A stretch of DNA of 64,000 nucleotides from Oscillospiraceae bacterium (GCA_017414435.1 JAFQMN010000001.1:186001-250000); one strand, 5' to 3'; positions 25,631-35,429 are shown, counted from the first letter of the stretch. Made by a program: numbers and translations. The notes: a model not told the origin generated them from the sequence alone.

Positions 25631-27290
25631 AAGCAACTTTGGTAAATATCTTTTTAAATTATTAAAACATTATATTAATGCCGAAACAATAGGTTTAATT
25701 TCTTCTGTATTGTTAAGTGTTACAGTTGTGATTACACCGTATATGTCTAAACGTTTAATTGATACAATTGTAAAAACAAAAATGCTTTCAAGTGTAAAAA
25801 CAGACATGTTTATTTTTTTAGGTGCATGTTTTTTGCAGTCAGTTTTTATTTATCTTAATACCCGTGTTTTCTCGTATTTATCTAATAAAATGACATTTAG
25901 AATAAGAAACAAACTATTTTGCAAAATATTAAAAGCACCTTTAACGTTTTTTGAAAAGGTAACATCTGGGACGATTATTGCACGTTTAATGAATGACAGT
26001 GATGACTTTAGTTTATTTTTGAATGATTTTATGTTTTCGGTTTTTCAAAATATTCTATATGTTGCATTAATAGTTATTGGTATGTTGTTTATTTCTATGC
26101 CAATAACTTTAATGCTGGGTTGTATTTTGTTAATATTTATAATTTTTAACATATTAGTAGGAAAGCATATTGAAAGAGTTTCGGCTAAAATTTTAAAAGA
26201 AAAAGATAACTTGTTAACTGATATTAAACAAAATATAAATAATATTGAATCGGTAAAGACATTAACTATTGAAGATTATCTGAAGAAACACTTTTTTGAA
26301 GCCACGGCACATGTTTGTGATTTTAATATACAAAAAAGCAAGAGATATGCAATGATAGACAGTATAAATAATGCTATAATTGTTAGTGCTATGGTTATAA
26401 TATATTGTTTTGGTTTTTATTTAATAACTAGAGATTATTTAACTATAGGCAGTGTAATTGCTTTTGATGTTTATTTTCAAATGATGATAAATCCGATTCA
26501 ACAGTTAATTAATGCTAATATAAAATTTAGAGAGATAAAACCTACCTTAAAACGTTTAGCAGATTTTTTAGATATAGAAAATGAAAAATCTAATGAAATT
26601 ATATTTAAAAGAAAAGAAAAACAAATATGCTTTAAAAATGTTAGCTTTCAATATGAAAATACAAATAACCTTGTTATTGACAATGTAAGTTTTTGTTTAA
26701 AAGGAAATGGTCTTTACGGAGTTGTAGGGGAGTCAGGTTCTGGCAAAAGCACACTGGCACGTTTAATTTTGGATTTATATAAACCAACGAATGGTAATAT
26801 TAAAATTGAGCTGGAAACAGATATGAAACCAGAGAAGAGCAATGCTATAAGAGAATATGTAAGATACACATCACAGACAATGCAATTGTTTAATAAAACA
26901 GTTTTTCAAAATTTAAAATTAGATGAACCAAATATTTTAGATGAAGAAATTATGACAATATGCAAACGTTTAAACCTTCACAACAAAATAGAAAGCTTGC
27001 CGGAGAAATATAATACGGTTATAACAGAAAATATTAATTTTTCTGGTGGAGAAATTCAAAGACTTGTATTAGCTAGAACATATTTAAAACATGCAGAGAT
27101 TAATATATTAGATGAAATTACATCTGCATTAGATAAAGATAATATGTTATTAGTGCAGAATGTTATTGAAGAGATGGCGAAAACAAGTTTGGTATTATTG
27201 ATAACACATGATAAAGAAGTATTAAAAAATGCAAAATCAATTTTGCAAATTGAAAATGGAAAACTTTGCATAAAAGATATTAACATGTAA
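25617..27290 (+). CDS. ABC exporter (fused membrane and ATPase domains)
   Basis: Half-transporter of 557 residues. The N-terminal half has about six membrane helices (15-300) and the C-terminal half is the ATPase: Walker A G-E-S-G-S-G-K-S-T at about 371-379, signature F-S-G-G-E-I-Q-R at about 475, Walker B I-N-I-L-D-E-I just before 500, and the switch His in L-I-T-H-D-K. There is no C39 protease domain, so leader removal must be done elsewhere, perhaps by the gluzincin at 20871. By position it is the export pump for the matured peptides. The ATG at 25617 has AAGGGA upstream and lies inside the mini-frame at 25589. Confidence 0.88.
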   Translation: MQHNKSNFGKYLFKLLKHYINAETIGLISSVLLSVTVVITPYMSKRLIDTIVKTKMLSSVKTDMFIFLGACFLQSVFIYLNTRVFSYLSNKMTFRIRNKLFCKILKAPLTFFEKVTSGTIIARLMNDSDDFSLFLNDFMFSVFQNILYVALIVIGMLFISMPITLMLGCILLIFIIFNILVGKHIERVSAKILKEKDNLLTDIKQNINNIESVKTLTIEDYLKKHFFEATAHVCDFNIQKSKRYAMIDSINNAIIVSAMVIIYCFGFYLITRDYLTIGSVIAFDVYFQMMINPIQQLINANIKFREIKPTLKRLADFLDIENEKSNEIIFKRKEKQICFKNVSFQYENTNNLVIDNVSFCLKGNGLYGVVGESGSGKSTLARLILDLYKPTNGNIKIELETDMKPEKSNAIREYVRYTSQTMQLFNKTVFQNLKLDEPNILDEEIMTICKRLNLHNKIESLPEKYNTVITENINFSGGEIQRLVLARTYLKHAEINILDEITSALDKDNMLLVQNVIEEMAKTSLVLLITHDKEVLKNAKSILQIENGKLCIKDINM

Positions 27291-27305
27291 TATAATAGAA
27301 GAGGT

Positions 27306-27337
27306 AAAGTCATCCTAAAAGTTATAGGGTGGCTTTT
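27306..27337 (+). terminator. Terminator closing the RiPP-like locus
   Basis: AAAGTCATCCTA pairs with TAGGGTGGCTTT (12 bp, two G-T pairs) followed by a short T run. Confidence 0.7.
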
Positions 27338-27429
27338 ATTGTTGATTTAAACCGATTTTTAAAATAAGTTTTAAATTTTTTTAATGTTGAAATTACTAAT
27401 AATGGAAATGAGAACCGACATTATGACTT

Positions 27430-27458
27430 TTGCATTTTAAGCGGTTGTATGATATAAT
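27430..27458 (+). promoter_or_regulatory. Sigma-A-type promoter for rubredoxin gene
   Basis: TTGCAT, 17 bases, TATAAT, about 60 bases before the rubredoxin ATG. Confidence 0.75.
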
Positions 27459-27519
27459 ATTTAAAAATACTCTATATATTATATGTTTAAATTTATTTGA
27501 TGAAATGGAGGAATTAAAA

Positions 27520-27684
27520 ATGGCTAAATATGTTTGCACAGTTTGTAATTGGGTGTATGATGAAGAAATTGGTTACCCAGAAGGTGGGATTGCACCGGGG
27601 ACAAAATGGGAAGATGTACCAGAAGATTTTGGTTGCCCTTTATGCGGAGTAGGGAAAGATCTTTTTGTTAAACAAGAAGATTAA
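27520..27684 (+). CDS. Rubredoxin
   Basis: Mononuclear-iron electron carrier of 54 residues. Two C-x2-C-G-type loops are seen as C-T-V-C-N and C-P-L-C-G, with [16 protein letters not shown] between them and the usual P-E-D-F-G-C. In anaerobes it commonly feeds peroxide- and superoxide-reducing enzymes. ATG at 27520 with TGGAGG upstream; a longer in-frame start is rejected since it would run through the promoter. miaB follows 25 bases later, so rubredoxin may lead a miaB-ylbF-mutS transcript. Confidence 0.96.
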   Translation: MAKYVCTVCNWVYDEEIGYPEGGIAPGTKWEDVPEDFGCPLCGVGKDLFVKQED

Positions 27685-27709
27685 AATTTTTGGGGAGAGA
27701 TGACTTACT

Positions 27710-29098
27710 TTGGAAATAAACTCAGTGTGCAGTAAAGAGGCAATTGAATTTGTGCAGGAATTAAACCATGCTAAAAGAGAACCGCTTAAATATTTCGTGA
27801 GATCTTATGGTTGCCAGCAGAATTTTGCAGACAGTGAAAGAATTGCAGGACTACTAGAATTAATGGGTTGTGCAGAAGCGGCAAATGTAACAGAAAGTGA
27901 CATTATTATATTTAATACCTGTGGAGTAAGGCATACAGCAAATGAGCGAGTGTTTGGCAATATTGGCGCGTTAAAACTTTTAAAGCGTAAAAATAGAGCG
28001 TTAATTATTGGCGTGTGTGGTTGTATGGTTGAGCAGCAGGGAGTGGCAGATGGAATATTAAAGCGTTTTTCGTTTGTTGATATGGTATTTGGCACGAATT
28101 TAATTCACATGCTGCCGGAGTTTATTTTTAAGGTTATTACTAAGAAAGAGAAGATTTTACAGACTAAACTAAATGATGAAATTTTTGAAGGTTTGCCAGT
28201 TAAAAGGAGTGTTGGCCCTACATGCCAAATTCCTATTATGTATGGCTGTGATAATTTTTGCAGCTATTGTGTGGTGCCGTATGTTAGAGGGCACGAAAGA
28301 AGCCGGGAACCAGAGAATATTATTGCAGAAGTAAAAGAAGCAATTGCGCAGAATAAAAAAGAAATTTTACTTTTGGGGCAGAATGTTAATTCATATGGCA
28401 AAGGGCTTGCGGAGGATATTAATTTTGCAAAGCTATTGCAAAAGGTTGCAGAGCTTGACGGTGATTTTAGAATTCGCTTTTTAACTTCGCACCCTAAAGA
28501 TATGTCTGACGAATTACTAGAGGTTATTGCTAAGAATAAAAAAATCTGCAGGCATATACACCTGCCGCTTCAAAGTGGGAGCAACGAAGTTTTAAAGAAT
28601 ATGAATCGGAAGTATACCAGAGAGAAGTATTTGGAGCTAATTAATAAGATTAAAGCAAAATTGCCGGATTGTTCGCTTAGTAGCGATGTAATTGTAGGGT
28701 TCCCAGGTGAAACAAGGCAAGATTTTGAACAAACGCTTGAACTGATAAAGCAAGTAGAATTTGCATTTTTATTTATGTTTTTATTTTCTAAGCGGCCGGG
28801 AACAGCTGCAGAAAAGTTGCCAGATGTGGTGCCTAGTTCTTTAAAAAAAGCTTGGTTTACTGAGCTTGTGAAGTCGCAAGAAGAAATTGGTGCAGAAAAA
28901 CACAAAGAGCAGATAGGAAAAGAAAAGCAGGTGCTGCCGGACCATTTTAAGGTTGAAAATGGGGAAGTAATTCTTGCGGGCAAATGTGACCAGAATTTTT
29001 TAGTGGAATTTGAAGGTACAGAAAGCATGGTTAATAAATTTGTGAATGTTAAAATTACAAAAGCTCAGCGCAGAAGTTTATGGGGGCAAATAATTTAA
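27710..29098 (+). CDS. miaB: tRNA-2-methylthio-N6-dimethylallyladenosine synthase MiaB
   Basis: Radical SAM methylthiotransferase of 462 residues that modifies A37 of tRNAs reading UNN codons. The N-terminal UPF0004 domain holds the auxiliary cluster Cys in Y-G-C-Q-Q-N, N-T-C-G-V-R and V-C-G-C-M. The radical SAM motif is C-D-N-F-C-S-Y-C with the MiaB-type V-P-Y-V-R-G-H-E-R-S-R. A TRAM domain ends the protein (about 395-460). Start is TTG behind TGGGGAGAG; an ATG just upstream is in another frame. It is the second radical SAM enzyme in the window. Confidence 0.96.
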   Translation: MEINSVCSKEAIEFVQELNHAKREPLKYFVRSYGCQQNFADSERIAGLLELMGCAEAANVTESDIIIFNTCGVRHTANERVFGNIGALKLLKRKNRALIIGVCGCMVEQQGVADGILKRFSFVDMVFGTNLIHMLPEFIFKVITKKEKILQTKLNDEIFEGLPVKRSVGPTCQIPIMYGCDNFCSYCVVPYVRGHERSREPENIIAEVKEAIAQNKKEILLLGQNVNSYGKGLAEDINFAKLLQKVAELDGDFRIRFLTSHPKDMSDELLEVIAKNKKICRHIHLPLQSGSNEVLKNMNRKYTREKYLELINKIKAKLPDCSLSSDVIVGFPGETRQDFEQTLELIKQVEFAFLFMFLFSKRPGTAAEKLPDVVPSSLKKAWFTELVKSQEEIGAEKHKEQIGKEKQVLPDHFKVENGEVILAGKCDQNFLVEFEGTESMVNKFVNVKITKAQRRSLWGQII

Positions 29099-29119
29099 AA
29101 TTAGATAGGAGAAGAAGTT

Positions 29120-29530
29120 ATGGAAATATTAGATTTATTTAGAGAATTTGCTAAAAAAATTCAGAAAGACGAATTGATTACAAGTTATAAAGATGCGGAA
29201 AAAAATATGAATGCAGACACAGAATTGCAAAAAAGCATTGAAGAATTTAATAGTAAAAAAGCAGATCTTAACTTTGAACTAACTCAAAAAGAACGAGATG
29301 AAGAAAAAATTAAGCAAATTAATGCAGAGGTAAGAGAAAGCTATGAATCTATTATGAATAACGAGAATATGAAGGATTTTAACCATGCAAAAGAGAAGCT
29401 AGATAAACTTGTTAAAGATATTAATTTTATTTTAGTTGAAGCTATTAACGGAGCTGACCCTATGACAGTAGACCCGGATGCATATGCAGGTTGTGCTGGC
29501 GATTGTGGTGGCTGTGCTGGCTGCCACTGA
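29120..29530 (+). CDS. YlbF/YmcA-family protein with Cys-rich tail
   Basis: Helical protein of 136 residues. The body (1-115) fits the YlbF/YmcA family, regulators that in Bacillus form a complex with YaaT and affect RNase Y and Spo0A activation. The last 15 residues add C-A-G-D-C-G-G-C-A-G-C-H, a probable metal or Fe-S binding tail. It lies between miaB and mutS. TAGGAGAAG precedes the ATG. Given the changed Spo0A at 60853, a link to sporulation control is doubtful here, and RNA processing is the safer guess. Confidence 0.8.
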   Translation: MEILDLFREFAKKIQKDELITSYKDAEKNMNADTELQKSIEEFNSKKADLNFELTQKERDEEKIKQINAEVRESYESIMNNENMKDFNHAKEKLDKLVKDINFILVEAINGADPMTVDPDAYAGCAGDCGGCAGCH

Positions 29531-29649
29531 ACCAAAGGGCATAATTAATATTATTTTAAGTTTAGATAGTATTTATCTTTTTGGCAAACTGAAAGGTAAA
29601 TATATAGGTATGCTATGCGTTAAAAGAATTTTTAAGAAGGAGAAAATGA

Positions 29650-32277
29650 ATGGGTGCGCTTTCACCAATGATGCAACAGTATTTTGCATTTAAAAATAAA
29701 CATAAAAATCATATCCTGTTCTTTAGGGTAGGTGATTTTTATGAGATGTTCTTTGACGATGCTATACTTTGCTCTAAGGAACTGGAACTTACATTAACAG
29801 GTAAAGATTGTGGCCAAAAAGAACGTGCACCAATGTGTGGAGTGCCTGCGCATGCCTATGAAGGGTATGTGGCTAAATTGGTTAGTAAGGGGTTTAAAGT
29901 AGCTATTTGTGAGCAGGTAGAAGATCCGGCAAAAGCATCGGGTTTGGTGCGGCGCGAAGTAATTAGAGTTGTTACCCCAGGCACAATTATAGAGACGGAT
30001 ATATTAAAAGAAGATAAAAACAATTATATTTGCTGCCTTTTTTTTGACGAGATTTTTAAAAAGGCAGGTTTGTGCTTTGCCGATACTTCAACTGGTGAAC
30101 TGTTTGTTACAGACCTTTTAGGTGAGAATTTAGAATATAAGATTGTAAATGAGCTTTCTAGATTTGAACCAAAGGAACTTTTGATCAATATTGAAGTAAA
30201 AGATTTAGGCTATGTTATGACTTTTTTACAAGAGCGTTTAATGTGTACGGCAGATGTACTGGGTGCTGAGGAATTTGACGAGCAAAAAGCTAAAATGGTT
30301 ATAAGTAAACATTTTGAGGAGCAAAACTTAGAGAATTTGGGAATTAAAAACATCACAGAGGGAGTAAGAGCATTAGGAGCTTTGCTTTCTTATTTGTATG
30401 AAAATCAAAAGAACGGACTAAAAAGGTTGAGCGATATCGATTTTTATCAAGAATCACAGTTTATGAATTTAGATAGTAATTCGCAAAAAAATCTGGATTT
30501 ATTAGAGAATTCCCAAACCAAAAGCAAAAGAGGGTCATTATTAGGGGTTTTAGACAAAACTAAAACTGCAATGGGAAAGCGTTTGTTGCGTAAATGTTTA
30601 GCACGGCCGCTTGTGAACTTAGCGGTTATAAACAAACGATTGAATGGTGTGGAAGAATTAGTAAATGATAGCGAACGGCTTTTTTGTCTTTCTGAACATC
30701 TTTCTTGCGTGTTTGATATTGAACGGGTGCTAACTAAGATTGTTTTTGGTAGTGTTACTCCACGGGAGCTGAGGAGTTTTGAATTTGCACTTAGAAGCTT
30801 ACCGCTTTTGAAATCAGATTTAAATGGAGCGGAATCGGCAGCTCTTAAAGGGATTTTTGAAAAATTTGATGTGCTAAAAGATATGCAGACTTTAATTGAT
30901 ATTGTGCTTTCTGAAGAAGTGCCGGCAAATGTTAAAGATCTTGGTGTGATAAAAGATGGTCACAATAGCGAAGTGGATAGTTTGCGTGATGTTTTAAAAA
31001 ATTCAAAGAAATATATTGCAAAAATTGAACAGAGTGAACGTGAACGAACAGGTATTAAAACATTAAAAATTGGGTATAACAGAGTTTTTGGCTATTTTAT
31101 AGAAGTTTCGCACTTAAATTCAAAACTGGTGCCAGAAGATTATATTAGAAAACAGACTTTAGCTAATTGCGAACGTTATATTACTAAAGAGTTAAAAGAA
31201 CTGGAAGATAGAATAACCACAGCTCACGACAAATTATTACTTTTAGAGGCGGAAATATTTGCACATCTAGTAAAAGCGGTGGCAAAGCAAACAGATAGGA
31301 TTCAGAAAGCAGCAGATTTGATTGCAAATTTGGATCTTTTATGTTCATTTGCTTCGGTTTCTATTGCAAATAGGTATGTTAAACCAATTGTAGACAGATT
31401 AGGGGTAATTGAAATTAAAGATGGCAGGCATCCGGTGGTTGAAACAGCTCTGGCAAACGGCGGCTTTGTGGCAAATGATTGCCTTTTAGACTGTGATAAA
31501 AATCAAGTGGCAATTATTACAGGGCCGAACATGGCCGGGAAATCTACTTATATGAAGCAGAATGCTTTGATTGTTTTAATGGCGCAAGTTGGGTGTTTTG
31601 TTCCGGCTTCTTATGCTCATATTGGGCTTGTGGATGGAATTTATACCCGAATTGGTGCTAGCGATGATATTATGTCTGGGCAATCTACGTTTATGGTAGA
31701 GATGAGTGAAGTGGCGTATATTTTAAACAATGCCACTAGTCAAAGCTTGATTATTTTAGATGAGGTAGGGCGAGGAACCTCTACTTATGACGGGATGAGT
31801 ATTGCCAGGGCGATTTTGGAATATATTTTAGACAAAGATATTTGCGGAGCCAAAACTTTGTTTGCTACCCATTACCATGAAATAACAGATATTGAAGCGG
31901 ATTTTGACTCGGTTAGTAATTATAATATTGCAGTTAAAAAAAGAGAAAACGATATTGTGTTTTTAAAACGAATTGTAAAAGGGGCGGCAAACAAAAGCTA
32001 TGGAATTGAAGTTTCTAGGCTTTCTAAATTACCAAAAAGAGTAATTGACAGAGCGTTTGAAATTTTGCACGAACTGGAAGTTGAACATAAGGCTGTACAC
32101 AAAAATGTAGTAGGGACAGAATTGACAGAGGAAGAAGAAAAAATTGCTCCTAATATAGTTGAATTTGTTGAGCAGCTTGATGTGAATGTTTTAACGCCAA
32201 TTGAAGCGATGAACGAGCTTATTAAACTTAAAAGTTTATGTTTAGATATGCAAAAAACTATTAACGAGGAGGGGTAA
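29650..32277 (+). CDS. mutS: DNA mismatch repair protein MutS
   Basis: Mismatch sensor of 875 residues, standard for MutS1. The N-terminal mismatch-binding motif is G-D-F-Y-E-M-F near residue 28. The core and clamp domains follow, then the ATPase with Walker A G-P-N-M-A-G-K-S-T (near 625-633), D-D-I-M-S-G-Q-S-T-F-M and D-E-V-G-R-G-T-S-T. AAGAAGGAG precedes the ATG. No mutL gene is next to it. It is followed after six bases by ileS. Confidence 0.97.
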   Translation: MGALSPMMQQYFAFKNKHKNHILFFRVGDFYEMFFDDAILCSKELELTLTGKDCGQKERAPMCGVPAHAYEGYVAKLVSKGFKVAICEQVEDPAKASGLVRREVIRVVTPGTIIETDILKEDKNNYICCLFFDEIFKKAGLCFADTSTGELFVTDLLGENLEYKIVNELSRFEPKELLINIEVKDLGYVMTFLQERLMCTADVLGAEEFDEQKAKMVISKHFEEQNLENLGIKNITEGVRALGALLSYLYENQKNGLKRLSDIDFYQESQFMNLDSNSQKNLDLLENSQTKSKRGSLLGVLDKTKTAMGKRLLRKCLARPLVNLAVINKRLNGVEELVNDSERLFCLSEHLSCVFDIERVLTKIVFGSVTPRELRSFEFALRSLPLLKSDLNGAESAALKGIFEKFDVLKDMQTLIDIVLSEEVPANVKDLGVIKDGHNSEVDSLRDVLKNSKKYIAKIEQSERERTGIKTLKIGYNRVFGYFIEVSHLNSKLVPEDYIRKQTLANCERYITKELKELEDRITTAHDKLLLLEAEIFAHLVKAVAKQTDRIQKAADLIANLDLLCSFASVSIANRYVKPIVDRLGVIEIKDGRHPVVETALANGGFVANDCLLDCDKNQVAIITGPNMAGKSTYMKQNALIVLMAQVGCFVPASYAHIGLVDGIYTRIGASDDIMSGQSTFMVEMSEVAYILNNATSQSLIILDEVGRGTSTYDGMSIARAILEYILDKDICGAKTLFATHYHEITDIEADFDSVSNYNIAVKKRENDIVFLKRIVKGAANKSYGIEVSRLSKLPKRVIDRAFEILHELEVEHKAVHKNVVGTELTEEEEKIAPNIVEFVEQLDVNVLTPIEAMNELIKLKSLCLDMQKTINEEG

Positions 32278-32283
32278 ATAATA

Positions 32284-35200
32284 ATGAAGGATATTAGTAA
32301 TATGAACTTTATTGAAATGGAACATGAGATCTTAAAATTTTGGGAAGAAAACAACTGTTTTAAAACTCTGCAAGAAAAAAACAAAGATAAAAAACTATTT
32401 AGGTTTTTAGATGGCCCTGTTACCGCAAACAACCCTATGGGAGTGCATCATGCTTGGGGCAGAACACTCAAAGATGTATTTTTGCGGTATAAGAGTATGA
32501 CAGGCCACACATCTCACTATTGCAGCGGATTTGATGGTCAGGGGCTTTGGGTGGAAGTTGAAGTTGAAAAAGAGCTAGGGTTTAAAAACAAAAAAGATGT
32601 GGAAGACTATGGTTTAGATCGATTTACGTCTAAGTGTATGGAACGTGTTGATAAGTATTCTAAAATCATAACGGAGCAATCTAAACGTTTGGGGCAATGG
32701 ATGGATTGGGAGAATTCTTATTACACAAACACCGATGAAAATATTACAGCAATCTGGCATTTTTTAAAGGTTTGTGCAGACAACGGCTGGATTAAAAAAG
32801 CTGCTCGCCCAATGCCTTGGTGCCCTAGGTGTGGAACGTCTCTTTCGGAACATGAGATGACAGGCTCTTACAAAACAGTAGAGCATGTCTCGGTGTTTGC
32901 AAAGTTACCGGTTAAAGGGAAAGATTTTGATATATTAGTGTGGACGACAACACCGTGGACGCTTTCTGCAAATATAGCTTTAGCAGTTAACCCGGAGCTT
33001 GAATATTTTGTTGTTAAGTGCCAAGGATTAGAACGGCCGATTGTGCTTTGCAAAAATGCTATAAAATATATTGAAGGCGAAAAGCAAGTTTTGAGCAAGA
33101 TGAAAGGAGAAGAGCTGGTTTCCTTGGAATATGAAACGTTCTTCCCTGAGTTTGAAGCGCAAAAAGGGCGTGTGCATAAGATTTTACCGTGGAAGGATGT
33201 TGCCGCTGATGAGGGGAGTGGTGTTGTTCACATTGCACCGGGTTGTGGCCTTGAAGACTTTGAGCTGTGCAAACCGCTTGGCATTGAAGGAATTTGCCCG
33301 GTTGATGAAAGTGGTATATTTTACGAGGGTTATGGATTTTTGAGCGGTAAAAATGCCAAACTTGTTGCAGAAGATATTTTTGAAGAGCTAAAAAAGCAAA
33401 ACAAATTTTTTAAAACGCAAAAAATCACGCATAGTTACCCAGTTTGTTGGCGTTGCAAAACAGAGATTTTATTTAGGTTAGTGAGTGAATGGTTTATTTG
33501 TACAGAAGAAATTAAGCCTAAATTGTTAGCAGCTAACGAAACAATTAAATGGGAACCGGCATATATGGGCAAGCGTATGAGCGACTGGCTGGCTAACATG
33601 GGCGACTGGGGAATCTCGCGCAAGCGGTTTTATGGGTTACCGTTACCGATTTTTGAATGCCCGAATTGTGGCAAAGTAACAGTTGTAGGCTCTAAAGAAG
33701 AGCTTGAACGTTTGGGTGCAAAAGGGTTAGATAAAATTCCACATCTGCACAGGCCGTGGGTAGATGAACTGACGATTGATTGCCCAAAGTGCGGAGAAAA
33801 AGTGAAAAAGATCCCGGATGTTGGCGATGTGTGGTTAGATGCGGGAATTGTGCCGTTTTCTACCTTGAAATATTTTGAGGATAAGGAATATTGGAATAAG
33901 TATTACCCGGCAGAGTGGATTACAGAAATGAAAGAGCAGGTACGGCTGTGGTTTTATTCTATGTTGTTTATGAGCGTTACGTTAACGGGTAAAGCACCTT
34001 ATGAACATGTAACTGCTTATGCTAGTGTGGTTGCTGAAGATGGCTCTAAGTTTTCTAAAACCGGGTTTATGATTAAGTTTGAAGAGGCTGCCGAAAAATT
34101 AGGTTCTGATGTGGTACGTTATTTGTTTGCCGGCGCTAACATTACAAACGATGTTAGATTTGGCTTTAATTTAGGTGAGGAAGTTAGGCGCAAGTTACTT
34201 GGTTTTTGGAATATTTATGTGTTCTTTAATACCTATGCAAGTATTGAAGGCAAAAAGTGCATTAAAAAGGTAGCGGATACTGACCTTGACGCAACAGACA
34301 GGTGGTTAAATGCTCGGGTTAAGCAGTTTGTTAGCAAGGCAAAAACTGCGTTTGAAGGGTATTGGGCGCAAAACGTGGTGGCGGAGTTTGAACGTTGTGT
34401 GGATGATATCTCTAACTGGTATATTAGAATTAACCGGAAGAGATTTTGGCAGAGTGGAGATTCTGCAAACAAATTAGCAGCTTATTCATCGCTTTATGAT
34501 GCAATTAAAAAATTAGTTATTGTTATGGCGCCGATTATACCGTTTATGACCGAATTTATTTGGCAAAATTTAATTAGGCAATTTGAAGAAGACACGGAAG
34601 TTTCTGTGCATTTTAATGAATTTATTAAACCAGAGGAGTTATTACCGGAAGAAGAAAAATTGCTTTTAGATACGGAATTTGTGCGCAAAATTATTAATTT
34701 GGCATTAAAGATTAGAAATGAAAATCAATTGAAGGTAAAGCAACCTCTTAAATGTTTGAGTGTGGTTCTACCGCAAAGAAAAATGCAGGCAGTTACTTTA
34801 GCAGAGGCTATAATTATGGACGAGCTAAATGTGAAAAAGTTAGAGCTTTTGCAAGATGATTCAAGTTTGCAGATGGAATTTTTAACGGTTAATTTTAAAG
34901 AAGCTGGGAATGTGCTTAAATCTAGAGTGAATGAATTTAAGCAGGCTTTAGAAACAGCATCAGCTGAGGAGATTGCAGAAGCTATAAAGAAGATTAAAGC
35001 CAATGAGTTTGTGCGGCTTTCTGGAATGGATGTTGCCCTTGCACCAGAATTATTTGTAGTTAATAAAGCTGCGAAAACCGGGCTAAAGTTAACACAGGAG
35101 GGCGAGCTTATTGTAGCGCTAGATATTACACTTTCGGACGAACTAATTAGTGAAGGGATTTTTCGTGAGATTGTGAGGAATTGCCAGGTTGCCAGAAAAG

Positions 35201-35406
35201 AAGCAGGTTTTAAAGTTGAGCAGAGGATAAAATTAGCGCTGTGTTCCGAGGCTAAAAAGTTAAACGAAGTGATTTTTAAATTTAGCAGCCAGATTGCAAA
35301 AGAAACGTTAGCTGTTGAATTCTTAAAGGATTTAGAAAATGCTGAATTTGAAAAAGATGTAACACTTGGGAATGATTTATTTAAAATTAAAATGGTGCGG
35401 TTATAA
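32284..35406 (+). CDS. ileS: Isoleucyl-tRNA synthetase, IleRS2 type with GVHH signature
   Basis: Class Ia synthetase of 1040 residues that charges tRNA-Ile. The catalytic domain has L-D-G-P-V-T-A-N near 40, but where the class normally shows HXGH this protein reads G-V-H-H (residues 53-56), and the KMSKS loop reads K-F-S-K-T (589-593). The editing domain has V-W-T-T-T-P-W-T-L. A Zn-type Cys pair C-P-R-C is present near 180, and C-P-N-C and C-P-K-C follow. The C-terminal anticodon domain with N-E-N-Q-L-K-V-K-Q-P-L is of the eukaryote-like IleRS2 class. No other ileS is in the window, so whether this is the only copy is unknown. Confidence 0.85.
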   Translation: MKDISNMNFIEMEHEILKFWEENNCFKTLQEKNKDKKLFRFLDGPVTANNPMGVHHAWGRTLKDVFLRYKSMTGHTSHYCSGFDGQGLWVEVEVEKELGFKNKKDVEDYGLDRFTSKCMERVDKYSKIITEQSKRLGQWMDWENSYYTNTDENITAIWHFLKVCADNGWIKKAARPMPWCPRCGTSLSEHEMTGSYKTVEHVSVFAKLPVKGKDFDILVWTTTPWTLSANIALAVNPELEYFVVKCQGLERPIVLCKNAIKYIEGEKQVLSKMKGEELVSLEYETFFPEFEAQKGRVHKILPWKDVAADEGSGVVHIAPGCGLEDFELCKPLGIEGICPVDESGIFYEGYGFLSGKNAKLVAEDIFEELKKQNKFFKTQKITHSYPVCWRCKTEILFRLVSEWFICTEEIKPKLLAANETIKWEPAYMGKRMSDWLANMGDWGISRKRFYGLPLPIFECPNCGKVTVVGSKEELERLGAKGLDKIPHLHRPWVDELTIDCPKCGEKVKKIPDVGDVWLDAGIVPFSTLKYFEDKEYWNKYYPAEWITEMKEQVRLWFYSMLFMSVTLTGKAPYEHVTAYASVVAEDGSKFSKTGFMIKFEEAAEKLGSDVVRYLFAGANITNDVRFGFNLGEEVRRKLLGFWNIYVFFNTYASIEGKKCIKKVADTDLDATDRWLNARVKQFVSKAKTAFEGYWAQNVVAEFERCVDDISNWYIRINRKRFWQSGDSANKLAAYSSLYDAIKKLVIVMAPIIPFMTEFIWQNLIRQFEEDTEVSVHFNEFIKPEELLPEEEKLLLDTEFVRKIINLALKIRNENQLKVKQPLKCLSVVLPQRKMQAVTLAEAIIMDELNVKKLELLQDDSSLQMEFLTVNFKEAGNVLKSRVNEFKQALETASAEEIAEAIKKIKANEFVRLSGMDVALAPELFVVNKAAKTGLKLTQEGELIVALDITLSDELISEGIFREIVRNCQVARKEAGFKVEQRIKLALCSEAKKLNEVIFKFSSQIAKETLAVEFLKDLENAEFEKDVTLGNDLFKIKMVRL

Positions 35407-35429
35407 AGAAGATATAAGGAGAGAGTTTA

